A stretch of DNA of 64,000 nt from Phlebopus portentosus (Eukaryota; Basidiomycota; Agaricomycetes; Boletales; Boletinellaceae). Below, in pieces: positions 10,696 to 20,306 of this stretch. The translations under genes were made by a program, and so were the position numbers. Numbering within the stretch: the stretch's first letter is position 1; the number at the start of each line of letters is the position of its first letter. Where the stretch lies: the NCBI GenBank assembly GCA_037892935.1, contig JAYXKI010000004.1, positions 1,922,001 through 1,986,000 on the forward strand, in the 5' to 3' direction. Under the pieces are notes generated by a model, which was not told the DNA's origin, ran no database searches, and saw only the letters and a list, made by a program, of their open reading frames with translations.

Positions 10696-13600
10696 CCAAT
10701 TCCAGTGTGAGACGCGTCTGTAGTTACATTGATTGGAGGTGCGTTCTTTCCATACTGCAAAACTACGCGGTGATGATTCTGAAAATCATGTACCAGTTTT
10801 ACAATTTGGTCAAACGCTCGTTGTTCAGTAAATGACCATCGAAATCGAGCAGTTTCACCCGAAATATTGGTAAGTACTCCCATTGGTATTCTTAGTTGTG
10901 GAATGTTCGGTGCTAAATATCCTACTGCTCCTAAGAATCGTTTCAACGAATCTTTGCTGCTCGGTACCTTCCATTTCTGAATCGAATCTATTTTATGTGG
11001 GTCCATTCTGATACCATTATCGTCGACTATATGTCCTAATATGCGTAATTCTGATTGGAACAGTTGCATTTTGTGTTCGCTAAGGTAAAACTGTTCTTTG
11101 CGCAAAATGTCGATAACAATTTTCAGATGTCGAATGTGATCTTCGACCGTATCAGAATATATCACCAGGTCATCAAGATAGATATCCATCCAATCTCCCA
11201 GGTATGGTTGAAAGATATGATTCATTAGAGCTTGGTACGTCGCTCCACTATTACAATCTCCCAATTGCATTACTTGACTAACCATTGTGCCGTCAGGTGT
11301 ATTGAATATAGTTCTCGATACATGTTCTGGGACAACTCGAATTTGCTCGTAAGCATCTTTTCCATCTATTAATGATCTGTATTTCTTGGATGCGACTCTG
11401 CGAAGTACAGATTCAATGTCGGGCAATGGTGAAGATAATTTTCGAGTATTCGCGTTCCGATCTCGTAAGTCTACAACCGTTCTCAATCGAATCGGTTCGT
11501 CTTTATTCTTACGAGGTTTTTGCAGTAATAACATTGGCATTGCGTTTGAACCGGTAACTACTTTCCATCTTCCACTTTGAATGTAGTCCTTACGTTTTTC
11601 TTTCCATTGTTCTCTCAAGGGATCTGGACATGTCGAACGACGAAATTTATATTTCTTAGTCTCGTCTATCAATGGAATAGAATGATTTATTGCTCGAAGT
11701 GGTGGTAAGGAAGTTTGCGAAGCATCTTTGAATAGATCTCGTGCGTATTCCTTAATTTCCAGCCGGCATTTCTCAAGTTCGCGTTCGTAAGTGTCAATTA
11801 CCATCGAAGAAAGGTTTGTGATTTGTTCACCTTCCAATGGTAATGGATCTGAGCTTTCGATCCAGATTCTTGGTTGGTTGAAACCAATCGAAACTTTGTG
11901 TTGGTACAAAAATGGTGTCCCTAGGATGATATCATAATTGTCCAAATTCATTATGTCGAAATGTCTCTTACATTTCACACTCCCAAACTTGAGTTCTGCC
12001 AAGGCACAGTAATTCACTTTCGTTCTCGATCCTTGGGCTGCCAATTGCACTGCTAACGGTTTTGCTAGTGGAATTCGTCTTAGACCAATCTGATCAGCAA
12101 ATTTCGATGATACAAAGTCTGCAAGTGATCCTGAGTCGACCAAAGCTCTTGCAGGCTGTCCCTCAAGATGTACAATCACGACTATGGGACTCGGGATACT
12201 TCTCTTGAAGTCTTTTGCGTAAGCAGATGTTCGTTCGAGCATAGGTACAGAATGTACGTTTTTCTTAGTCTGTACAGCGTTCACGGAGTAGCTCCTGACA
12301 ATATATTCATACTTAATCTTTGTCACAGTATTTTCGTTTGCTCGCTCCAATATGCCATGTACTAGGTAAGCTAGTGCACAATACACTAAGAATTCACATT
12401 CCTGCTCTGAGTAACCTCGCAACAAGTTTATAACTTGTTGATTATTCCATGGTACGTCCAAATCGAATAGTCGTGGTTCAAAATATTGCTCAATTCCAGG
12501 TTCGTCTAGGTGATCGAACAGTCTAGGGTTGAAGATATCTTCGATTTCTTCCCTTACCCCATTCGTATTCACAACATCTGGTGAGTATCTTGCTTCTCTT
12601 CCTAAAGCATACCATGTTCTTATGTCGAATTCAGGCATGTACGCCAATTCGACTGGTAACATGAATTCATCTCTGTCCCACCAATCTTCGACACAGAAAT
12701 ATTCGTCATTTACTCTGGTAACCTGGAACCGTTTCGAAATGCCATACTGGTGTTTCCATTTCTTGACGCATTTTCGGTCAAATGGGTAAGGTATCCCATT
12801 TTTCAAGCATTCAATCGCACCATAACTGAACGCATCCTTATATTCCCATGGTTTCTTTCCATTGCAACGTATCATTCTTGGTTTGGTGAATTTCCCTGTG
12901 TGATGTTTCAATGGTTTGACATTCAATTCGCGTTCTGATGCATTTGACTGATAGGTTACAAAATGGTTGGTGTTTAGTAGATCCGTTCGAGACAAGCGGA
13001 ACATGTCTCGTATGAGTTCGTAACTCATCGGATCGCTCTCCAACTCATCATCAGGTTCGTCGTATTCGGTCTCGTCAACATATATCATTGAGGCATTGAT
13101 TGTATGTTGTCCAGCTGATGATGAAGCTCCTTGTGTAACCACTTCCAGGTCTAGGTACTGTTCGTCTCGATTCATCGAACGAAGCTTGTCCAACGCTGCG
13201 TAATTGACAGTTACTGCGTTGGAGGTGCTAGGTAGCGTCGTTTCCATTTTGACAGTACTCTTAGTTGGGCAATCTTTCGCCATGTGTCCAACTTGCTCGC
13301 ATATGAAACATTGATTTTTAGCTCGCATTTCATCCAGTTTCTCCTTACTCCATTTCTTTACATATGGATTCTCGGTCTTTGGACGTCTATCTTTCTTAGG
13401 TGCGCCTTTCTTCTTATTTCTCTCGTCTCTGTCCTTATTCTTTGCATTATTAGGGCGAATGTTTGTGCTGTTAGCACTAACATTCCGATGAGACGGTTTT
13501 GCACGTGATCGTTCGCTTTCCTCAAATCGACGTCTGTTCTTCCATGGCTGCTTGCCTTTGACATTTGGGGAGTGTTTACGTTCTTCTGGACGTTCAGAAC

Positions 13601-16205
13601 GTAAATTTTGCTGACTATAATTTTTGGTATAAATTCCCTCGTGCCATTTTACACCAATTGCTTCGTTAGCTCGTTCTATGCTGTCCAGTCGATCATGCAG
13701 ATCTTCGTAAGACACAGTATCGGGACTCAAGTTATCTAGACGCAATTGTCTTTGATATTCGGGATGTAAGCCTTCCCATACTCTGCGAATCAATTCCCTA
13801 GTTGAAATATCTCCCAGGTTTTCGGCCATGACTTCCATTTCATACAAATATTTTTGTATATCTTTGCGTCCTTGTCTCATACGCTGGAATTGTCTTCGTA
13901 AGTCCTCAGAATAATTTGTTGGAAAGCAGTAATTCATTAACTCGGTGTAGAACTTCGACAAAGTCCATTTTTGGTCTTCAATACCTACTTTCTGGCGATA
14001 AAACTCCATTGCTTTACCTTTCAAGAAACTAGGTAAGACACCTACTTGTTGTCTTGGAAGTCTTTCTAACCCTGTTTGGCGCATATACAAGTTTGTTTCG
14101 ACCACAAACTTATTAAATTTGGTCAAGTTGGCTTCTCCATCGTACGGGGTAGGTGGAATCGCTTTTACTCCTTGAGATTGAATTTTGAGGAGTAACATGT
14201 TCTTCTTCCATCTACGTTTAGCTCGTTTCTTCTTGGATTTGGTATGTTCCGAATCACTCGAATTAATACTTGAGGGTTCCATTAACGTATCATCACTCGA
14301 ATAATCAGAATCATCTGATGAAGAGCTAGACGAACTACTTGGATTACTTGAAGATGGGCTGGTAGGTTTACGAGACGATCGACGAATTGCTTGTTTGAGA
14401 AAACTCTGATGACCTAAATTCTCAGAAGGCTTGATTGACGCGAAACGACCTGTATGTCGTTCTTTCTTCTCTTTCTCATGTCTTTTGTCTCGCTTTTCCC
14501 TATTCTTGGCTTTCTTGGTCTCTTGTACTCGGGACTTGTGTCTTCCAGCAAGAATGGCTATTTTTCGTACCGACTGTCTGGGTCCATCAAGCTCACTATC
14601 AGATAATTCATCTGATAGTTTGCTTTCGTTGCCTGTGTCCGAGTCTTTGGGTGCCTTGCCTCGTCTCTTGTCATCCGAGCTCTCATCGGAACTGTGATCC
14701 GGACTTCCTGGGGGTCCTCTGTGGAATTGACGCGTGCTATACTCGTGTCTGTCCCCGTGTTCACTTGGATCTCGCTTGATGTTCTTCTCCTTCTTTCGGT
14801 CGAATTCCCTATTGTGCTCCTTACTAGGCGATCTGGATTTGGACTTGTACCGACGATGAGTTCTCTGTTTTTCTTTCTTTTCCTTTTCAATTAGCTGGTC
14901 AGGAGATGAGGCATCCCAGGTAGACGGTCCGGCGTATCCTGAGCGAAAGGTCTGCGTGCGTGCCTCTTTGGCACGCATTCTCTCCTCTTCTTGTTCTTGC
15001 ATACGTCTGAACTTGATTGCCTGAAGGTACTCCATCTGCTGATCTATATCGGAGATAGACGTGAAGGCCAGTCCCACGTTTCCGTAATTATCAGGGTCTG
15101 GTAATTTACCCTTAAATTTTGCTGGTGTCTTCGTGTCCTGACTCATAGATTCCTGGTCATATCCTGATACTCGAAGAGATCCGCTGGAGATGGGCAACCC
15201 TACTGCGCTAGCGGAAGCCCACTCTCGTATCTCCTCTGCACGACGTTGAAACCGCTTCTCTTCTTTCTGGGCCCTCCTGTCCGCTTTACGCTCGGCCTTA
15301 CTTTTCGAGTCGGTCTGAGTCGAGAAAACCGAGAACTGATCATCTTCGTTCTCTTCCTCGACTTTGTCGGACTTGCGGCTCCCTTCCCGAGGTGGATTAT
15401 TCAACTCTTCATTGAGTTTCTTTACTGCCTCCTTAAGAGGAATATTTGATTCGCCTCGTGGCGCAACCACGAATCTATTGGATTCGTCTAGTCCAAATTC
15501 GAGCCTCATGTCAGTGAACATGCGTTGCACTTTCTGCGCAGCTGATTCGAGTTCTTGCGTCGATAATTCCTTACTGGTACGTTTACCTTCGGAATTTCGT
15601 CTATTCCTGCTTACTGGGATAAAACCTTCGTTATCAGCTGTGGTATGGCTCAGTACATTACTTGGTACTGTGCTATACTGACTCATGGGGGTCTGTTCCC
15701 CAGTTCTGGTGCGTGTTCCCAAATTTCTTTCTGATTTTACTGGTTCTGATGTAATTACAGTAGCTGGACCGGTCGAAGGGTAGTACCCCGCCGGTTTCCA
15801 GTTGGATATAGACGGATTATCATCAACGTCAATCCGGTGAGTACCTTGTACTTCTTTGGTAACATTCGCGGGATTGGCACGCGGTTCTTCGCGAGGTCTT
15901 TCGACTCTCTCGCGGAAAATTTGAGCTGCATCCCTGATGCGCCCCTTCGCAGGCGGAACTACCGCTGCGGTATCTCGGTGAGCGTCCCCACCAGTCAGAG
16001 TATCTTCTTCTGACTCTTTTCTCTTCGTTTGTTCAGTACGAATCGAATTCGGGGAGAGTTGTTCTTCAACAACCCCCACAGACAGCCGTCTACCCCGGTA
16101 TTGACGTTTTACAATCGGTATGTCTCTATTGACTTCCCGAACACGTCCTTCCTTGTTGCGCAACGTTATAATATTCTTTGGTGGATCCATAGATACGGTG
16201 AGCAC
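10689..16205 (-). CDS. retrotransposon gag-pol part 1: gag, protease, reverse transcriptase, start of RNase H
   Basis: 1838 codons in one frame. Residues 1-690 are unusually charged and Ser/Arg/Glu-rich. A retrotransposon gag domain follows (about 695-845, with YMRQTGLE and LHPEYQRQL), then a CCHC zinc knuckle CFICEQVGHMAKDC near 965, an aspartic protease with ALVDSGS near 1352, and reverse transcriptase with the catalytic YLDDLVIYSD near 1672. The frame stops in RNase H at VTTDASHTGIGE. Gag and pol are fused without a frameshift, as in many fungal chromoviruses. The stop at 10689 is caused by a one-base shift and probably kills the polyprotein. The likely start is the ATG at 16205, or the second ATG (MDPPKN) 15 bases on. 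Confidence 0.95.
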   Translation of the reverse strand: MLTVSMDPPKNIITLRNKEGRVREVNRDIPIVKRQYRGRRLSVGVVEEQLSPNSIRTEQTKRKESEEDTLTGGDAHRDTAAVVPPAKGRIRDAAQIFRERVERPREEPRANPANVTKEVQGTHRIDVDDNPSISNWKPAGYYPSTGPATVITSEPVKSERNLGTRTRTGEQTPMSQYSTVPSNVLSHTTADNEGFIPVSRNRRNSEGKRTSKELSTQELESAAQKVQRMFTDMRLEFGLDESNRFVVAPRGESNIPLKEAVKKLNEELNNPPREGSRKSDKVEEENEDDQFSVFSTQTDSKSKAERKADRRAQKEEKRFQRRAEEIREWASASAVGLPISSGSLRVSGYDQESMSQDTKTPAKFKGKLPDPDNYGNVGLAFTSISDIDQQMEYLQAIKFRRMQEQEEERMRAKEARTQTFRSGYAGPSTWDASSPDQLIEKEKKEKQRTHRRYKSKSRSPSKEHNREFDRKKEKNIKRDPSEHGDRHEYSTRQFHRGPPGSPDHSSDESSDDKRRGKAPKDSDTGNESKLSDELSDSELDGPRQSVRKIAILAGRHKSRVQETKKAKNREKRDKRHEKEKKERHTGRFASIKPSENLGHQSFLKQAIRRSSRKPTSPSSSNPSSSSSSSSDDSDYSSDDTLMEPSSINSSDSEHTKSKKKRAKRRWKKNMLLLKIQSQGVKAIPPTPYDGEANLTKFNKFVVETNLYMRQTGLERLPRQQVGVLPSFLKGKAMEFYRQKVGIEDQKWTLSKFYTELMNYCFPTNYSEDLRRQFQRMRQGRKDIQKYLYEMEVMAENLGDISTRELIRRVWEGLHPEYQRQLRLDNLSPDTVSYEDLHDRLDSIERANEAIGVKWHEGIYTKNYSQQNLRSERPEERKHSPNVKGKQPWKNRRRFEESERSRAKPSHRNVSANSTNIRPNNAKNKDRDERNKKKGAPKKDRRPKTENPYVKKWSKEKLDEMRAKNQCFICEQVGHMAKDCPTKSTVKMETTLPSTSNAVTVNYAALDKLRSMNRDEQYLDLEVVTQGASSSAGQHTINASMIYVDETEYDEPDDELESDPMSYELIRDMFRLSRTDLLNTNHFVTYQSNASERELNVKPLKHHTGKFTKPRMIRCNGKKPWEYKDAFSYGAIECLKNGIPYPFDRKCVKKWKHQYGISKRFQVTRVNDEYFCVEDWWDRDEFMLPVELAYMPEFDIRTWYALGREARYSPDVVNTNGVREEIEDIFNPRLFDHLDEPGIEQYFEPRLFDLDVPWNNQQVINLLRGYSEQECEFLVYCALAYLVHGILERANENTVTKIKYEYIVRSYSVNAVQTKKNVHSVPMLERTSAYAKDFKRSIPSPIVVIVHLEGQPARALVDSGSLADFVSSKFADQIGLRRIPLAKPLAVQLAAQGSRTKVNYCALAELKFGSVKCKRHFDIMNLDNYDIILGTPFLYQHKVSIGFNQPRIWIESSDPLPLEGEQITNLSSMVIDTYERELEKCRLEIKEYARDLFKDASQTSLPPLRAINHSIPLIDETKKYKFRRSTCPDPLREQWKEKRKDYIQSGRWKVVTGSNAMPMLLLQKPRKNKDEPIRLRTVVDLRDRNANTRKLSSPLPDIESVLRRVASKKYRSLIDGKDAYEQIRVVPEHVSRTIFNTPDGTMVSQVMQLGDCNSGATYQALMNHIFQPYLGDWMDIYLDDLVIYSDTVEDHIRHLKIVIDILRKEQFYLSEHKMQLFQSELRILGHIVDDNGIRMDPHKIDSIQKWKVPSSKDSLKRFLGAVGYLAPNIPQLRIPMGVLTNISGETARFRWSFTEQRAFDQIVKLVHDFQNHHRVVLQYGKNAPPINVTTDASHTGIGE

Positions 16206-16384
16206 TCAAAAACAACACAGAACAAATGAAAATCAGTGAAACTCAGCTATTTTTGTGTTTTTCTAGATAATAAGTCAACTATTGCGGGTACCAGTAGGTT
16301 GATCAGACCTGTAGGCTCCTCGACAACGTCGACTACCAAGATAGCGATCAAATACGAAGCAGTTCGGTTGAACAGTCAAAAATA
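16206..16384 (-). other. element leader with primer-binding region
   Basis: On the minus strand the sequence after the 5' LTR reads TATTTTTGACTGTTC. No TGG-starting tRNA-complementary site abuts the LTR. A CTTGGTAGTCGAC string lies about 45 bases inside. The priming mode (tRNA or self-priming) cannot be decided from this. Confidence 0.4.
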
Positions 16385-16695
16385 TGTGACGAATGGTAAG
16401 ATTCGGTCACACGAGAGATTCCTCTGGCACTCAGATCACACCGTTACTGACTGGATTAACCGTAGTATTAGAGTGATAGTCGAGAGGGAAGAATCCCTCT
16501 TACATTTGCTATCTACCAGCTATATAAACTAAACTACACATGGGGGAAACGTGAAAACTAAAGCTAACTAAATGCATAGGGTCGCGCTCACATAAGCTAT
16601 TGGTAAGATACTTAGTCATATGGTTCCGCGCGTAACGTCTGTGTTACGCTGCGGAACCCTATGGAGGAAAGCATGGTGACGGTTACTTCGTCACA
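16385..16695 (-). repeat. 5' LTR (relative to element), 311 bases
   Basis: Same length as the LTR at 6670-6980, and no mismatch seen on reading both. On the minus strand it should carry the promoter of the element; the TATA-like TTTATATAG lies near its middle. Confidence 0.95.
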
Positions 16696-16700
16696 CGCGT
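16696..16700 (+). repeat. target-site duplication, right (CGCGT)
   Basis: Matches 6665-6669. Confidence 0.9.
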
Positions 16701-16900
16701 CCCTCACTCTCCAATAATACGAGTGCTTGTATATGCGCGCCCGTGTTTGTTCTTGGTGGATGTTCATAAGTTGAACTTCTTAGGTAAGTGACGGCATTTC
16801 CCGGCCAAGCAGGTTCAACGACAACTTAGAAGTATGACTTCAATGCTAGGCCCCGTTGTTTACTCTAAATCCTGATACAACATCTATTGTTGATACATTC

Positions 16901-17561
16901 TCAACGATCCTCGAGGACATGGAAACCCAAAAGATTATTTCTCCAATTCGTAAGGTAGCGAATCTCCGCTTGGAGAACGTCCCACTGCGAAGCAGCCACA
17001 ATCTGATTTATTCGTCCTGTCTCTGCGTCCTTGACAAGAACATCGGTGTAGATCTTCAAGTGCGTGATGCAGTATCCTGTATGTAGATACGCTAGGTCTC
17101 GCATTTGCCGCGTAAGCTTGCCTTTACAAACGAAGCGGTGAACTGCCGAGGTACAGTCACGTCCGTAATCGATTGCTGGTGAATGAACGATTGGAGAGTA
17201 TTTGGTTAGTGAATGTGAAATGCCATTAAAAGAAATACTGACTTTGTTGAAGCTTTTCTGGGAATCTTAGCGTAGACGTTAAAGCGTCAGGGTGGCGGGT
17301 GCTGCTGATTCTAGTGAAAGTTACATACACGGGACAAGAATTGAGACCCAAGGGTGAGTCCTGCCTCGAGGAGGATGAATGAGAGCTAGTCTCATTCGAT
17401 GCAACCGGAAAAGAAGCATTTCTCAGCGGGGAGGGAGTGTGGTGAAAGGAGAAGCGACGATAAGGGTCGGGCGGAGAGTAAGAATAAAGATGAGGATTGA
17501 GATGAGCTGGAAGTGCCGGGAGGGGCGTCATGCCCTTGTACGGAATTTCATCATCACTCAT
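16901..17561 (-). CDS. hypothetical protein, copy B of flanking pair, at least two exons
   Basis: Exon 1 starts at 17561 (MSDDEIPYKGM) and carries the TPLPALPAHLNP, RRFSFHHTPSPLRNA and SSHSSSSRQDSP blocks shared with the ORF at 5974-6333. A likely later exon begins after an AG near 17150 and reads VHRFVCKGKLTRQMRDL, then THLKIYTDVLVKD, then SQWDVLQAEIRYL, ending at a stop near 16901. It looks like real conserved coding sequence, but I do not recognise the family. The link between the exons is inferred. Copy A has no visible equivalent of the second exon. Confidence 0.4.
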
Positions 17562-17569
17562 CTTCGATG

Positions 17570-18224
17570 ATGACGGTCTCGGCGAGAAGGAATGTGTTGA
17601 TGGTAAGGAAGAAGAACAAAGGAGAGTTGGAATTGGAATGTGACGAGTTGATTGTTCTTCAGGGAAGATATACTCTTTGACCCTGTGGCTCGTTAAGCAC
17701 GCAGTTGTGTTGTGCTGTGGCCTGCACTTTGTCTTGGAACATTCTCGAGCTTATTTCTTCTTGCCAGAAGAACAAAGCATGTGTAGACATGCCCTACAAG
17801 ACATGCTTGTTTCTGTTCTGTGAGCAGCTCGAGGTTGGTAAGTAGACGGTAGAGGCCCAGAAGATCACGATGGGCTGTTTTATATCATTATCTGACGGCC
17901 CGACAGACGTGCTTCCGTTCCGAGGCTGTCATCGATGACGTGATTAGACCTATCGCACGTCACACTTATTTAACGGCAAAAAAAGGAAATAAATAACACT
18001 CGTTTGGCAATGATTGACTTTAGAGAAGAGGAAGCCGCCAGACACAAAGTAAAGTGAGAAGAAGACGATGATTTCAATCGCGGGAGTGGACGGACACACA
18101 CGTGACTTTATATGACGGAGAGATGATGCCGTGCCGAATCTGTAAATTTGGAGTTGAAGGTGGTACGACCGACGCTTAAAGAAAGGAAAGCCAGTCACAG
18201 CTCTTGGCTTCTCCCCACTTGAAC
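17570..18224. other. shared intergenic region, duplicated promoter of copy B and upstream of squalene synthase
   Basis: The part 17570-17870 resembles 6340-6640 (CTTCAGGGAAGAT, TTTGACCCTGTGGC, TTTGTCTTGGAA). The remainder is the 5' region of squalene synthase. No ORF of note. Confidence 0.45.
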
Positions 18225-19884
18225 ATGGGTGCAACAGATGTTTTCCTACTGCTCTTCACCCATCCTCTCGAGTTCCGCACTCTTGCTCAGTATTGGCTAT
18301 ACTATGAAGAGAAGCGGGATATCACTGCCGCTGAGGAATTCGAGTCATCGGGCTATAACAGGGTTACCATGAAACGATGTTGGGATTTCTTGGACCTCAC
18401 AAGCAGGAGTTTCTCATCCGTCATCAAGGAGCTCGATGGTGAACTCGCCCGTGTCGTGAGTAGTACAGCTTTTAACATATAAGAAAAGAAACAAATTTCA
18501 ACACGTTTGTGTCGAAAGATTTGCTTATTCTATCTCGTGCTGCGCGGGCTGGACACGATCGAAGACGACATGACGATAGATGACAGCGTCAAGCAGCCCC
18601 TTTTGCGCGACTTTGCCAAGCACTGTGTCACGCCCGGGTGGACGTTCACAGGCAACGGCCCGCGCGAGAAGGACAGACAGCTCCTCGTCGAGTTCGACTG
18701 TGTCGTCGACGAGCTGCTCTTGCTCTCCCCGTCCTACCGGGACGTCATCCTCGACATCTGCGATAAGATGGCAAACGGTATGGCGGACTACGCGCACCAG
18801 GCGTACAAGGCTGGCACGCTGGGCCTCGGGTCGATGGAGGACTTTGATCTGTATTGCCACTACGTCGCGGGCCTTGTAGGCGAGGGCGTCTCGCGGCTCT
18901 TTTCGGCATCGGAGAAGGAGGTACCCTGGCTAGGCGACCAGCTCGCACTCTCCAACGCAATGGGCTTCCTCCTCCAAAAGACCAACATCCTGCGCGACTT
19001 CCGGGAAGACGTCGACGCGGGCCGCTTGTTCTGGCCGCGCGCCATCTGGGGCGAGAGGTTCGGCTTCGCCGACCCGCGCGAGATGTACAGGCCGGAGAAT
19101 GAAGAGCGCGCGCTGTGGGCGCTGAGCGCGATGACCCTCGACGCGCTCCGCCATGCCGTCGACTCGTTGGAGTATATCTCGCTACTGAAGACACAGAGCG
19201 TGTTCAACTTCTGCGCGATCCCGCAGACGATGGCCATGGCGACGTTGGCGATCTGTTTCATGAACCCGGCGGTGTTTCACAGGAATGTGAAGATTCGGAA
19301 GGCAGCTGCCGCCCAGGTGAGCTCACGCTGTGTTAGCTCTTTTTATTTCTTAATCTGACAAACACTGTGATAGCTGATTATGCGCTCAACGAACCCCCGA
19401 GACGTCGCGTACATATTCCGAGACTACGCGCGCGACATTCACGCCAAAGCAGTCCCCTCCGATCCGAACTTCCTCGCTATCTCCGTAGCATGCGGCAAGG
19501 TAAGCCTCTCCCCTCTCTCCTCTCCCCCTAATTCGCCTTCAACACACTTGACGCATTTCGTTCATGCAGATCGAACAATGGTGCGAACGATACTACCCCT
19601 CCTTCGTCATCCTCACCTCGTCCGGCCACAAGCTCGACGAATCAGACGCACGCGCGGTCATCGCCCACCGGGACGTCCAGCTCACCCACGCCGTGCGGAG
19701 ACGAAAACGGGCCGAAGAGCTGGCTGCCGGGCGGGGCGCGAATGGCCATAATGGCGATGTGGATAGTACTGTAGGCCAGGATATTACCACGAAGATGGCT
19801 GTATCCGCTATTGGGGGACTTTTCCTCGTTGCGCTGGGCCTCGCGGCCTTCATCGTCTGGGTGATTATCATGTACTTCTCGTAG
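18225..19884 (+). CDS. ERG9: squalene synthase (farnesyl-diphosphate farnesyltransferase)
   Basis: It joins two farnesyl diphosphates into squalene with NADPH, the first committed step to ergosterol, on the ER membrane. Four exons, 18225-18455, 18519-19316, 19374-19499 and 19570-19884, join in frame to 489 aa, slightly longer than yeast Erg9. Both Asp-rich motifs are present: DTIED at residue 89 and DFRED at residue 237. The FYLVLRGLDTIEDDM and QKTNILRDF contexts are diagnostic. A C-terminal hydrophobic anchor lies in the last 25 residues (IGGLFLVALGLAAFIVW). The ATG at 18225 begins MGATDVFLL; an upstream TTG in frame is not needed. It is convergent with the RCC1-PHD gene to its right. Confidence 0.96.
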
Positions 19885-20306
19885 TTCAGTGCATTATCCC
19901 CCTCCTTCTGTGAAGTTGAACTTGGGACTTGGGACTTGGAGCTTGGAGTCCGTGGGGTATACATATACGATTGCGTAGATAAAGGAAGTGAACTGAGCTA
20001 GCTGTCTCCCTGACTTGGTACCGTACTATCCTCTTATTCTTGCTAGATACCATTCTCGTCCAAACAAACAGGGTTGTGATATAGTATAGTTATGCACTGA
20101 CCCTCTAAAAAAAAAGAGTTATATACACGACTTATGAAATGAAAAAAAAAAAGCGCGTGCAAGATATATATACGTATATGTAAGTGTGAGCGGAGTATGT
20201 ATGTACAGTAGTCTAGCCAGCAAGAGTCCATTATCAAGTCAAGATCATAATACTCATCCCACGACTTCCCTCCGACAAAAAAAGAAGTAAGTAAGTCACA
20301 AGGGTG

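Larger units (their letters stand above)
6670..16695 (-). mobile_element. Ty3/gypsy LTR retrotransposon, chromovirus type, 10,026 bases
   Basis: The element has two 311-base LTRs (6670-6980 and 16385-16695) that I read as identical, TGTGACGAA...TTCGTCACA ends and a CGCGT target duplication. It is oriented on the minus strand: gag, protease, reverse transcriptase and the start of RNase H lie in one ORF, and the rest of RNase H, integrase and a chromodomain in the next. The order PR-RT-RH-IN-chromodomain is that of chromoviruses. Identical LTRs mean a very recent insertion. The length is well above the 5.5-7 kb common for fungal gypsy elements because of long extra N- and C-terminal coding regions. 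A frameshift inside RNase H makes this copy probably non-autonomous. It landed just upstream of duplicated segment A. Confidence 0.97.

Noticed and set aside
10680..10710. Programmed -1 frameshift between two pol ORFs
   Set aside because: The shift falls inside the RNase H domain, where known elements do not recode, and no clear slippery heptamer precedes it. A mutation or assembly error is simpler.
18580..19261. Several long antisense and alternate-frame ORFs over squalene synthase
   Set aside because: They are shadows of a GC-rich exon with a strong codon bias in the squalene synthase frame.
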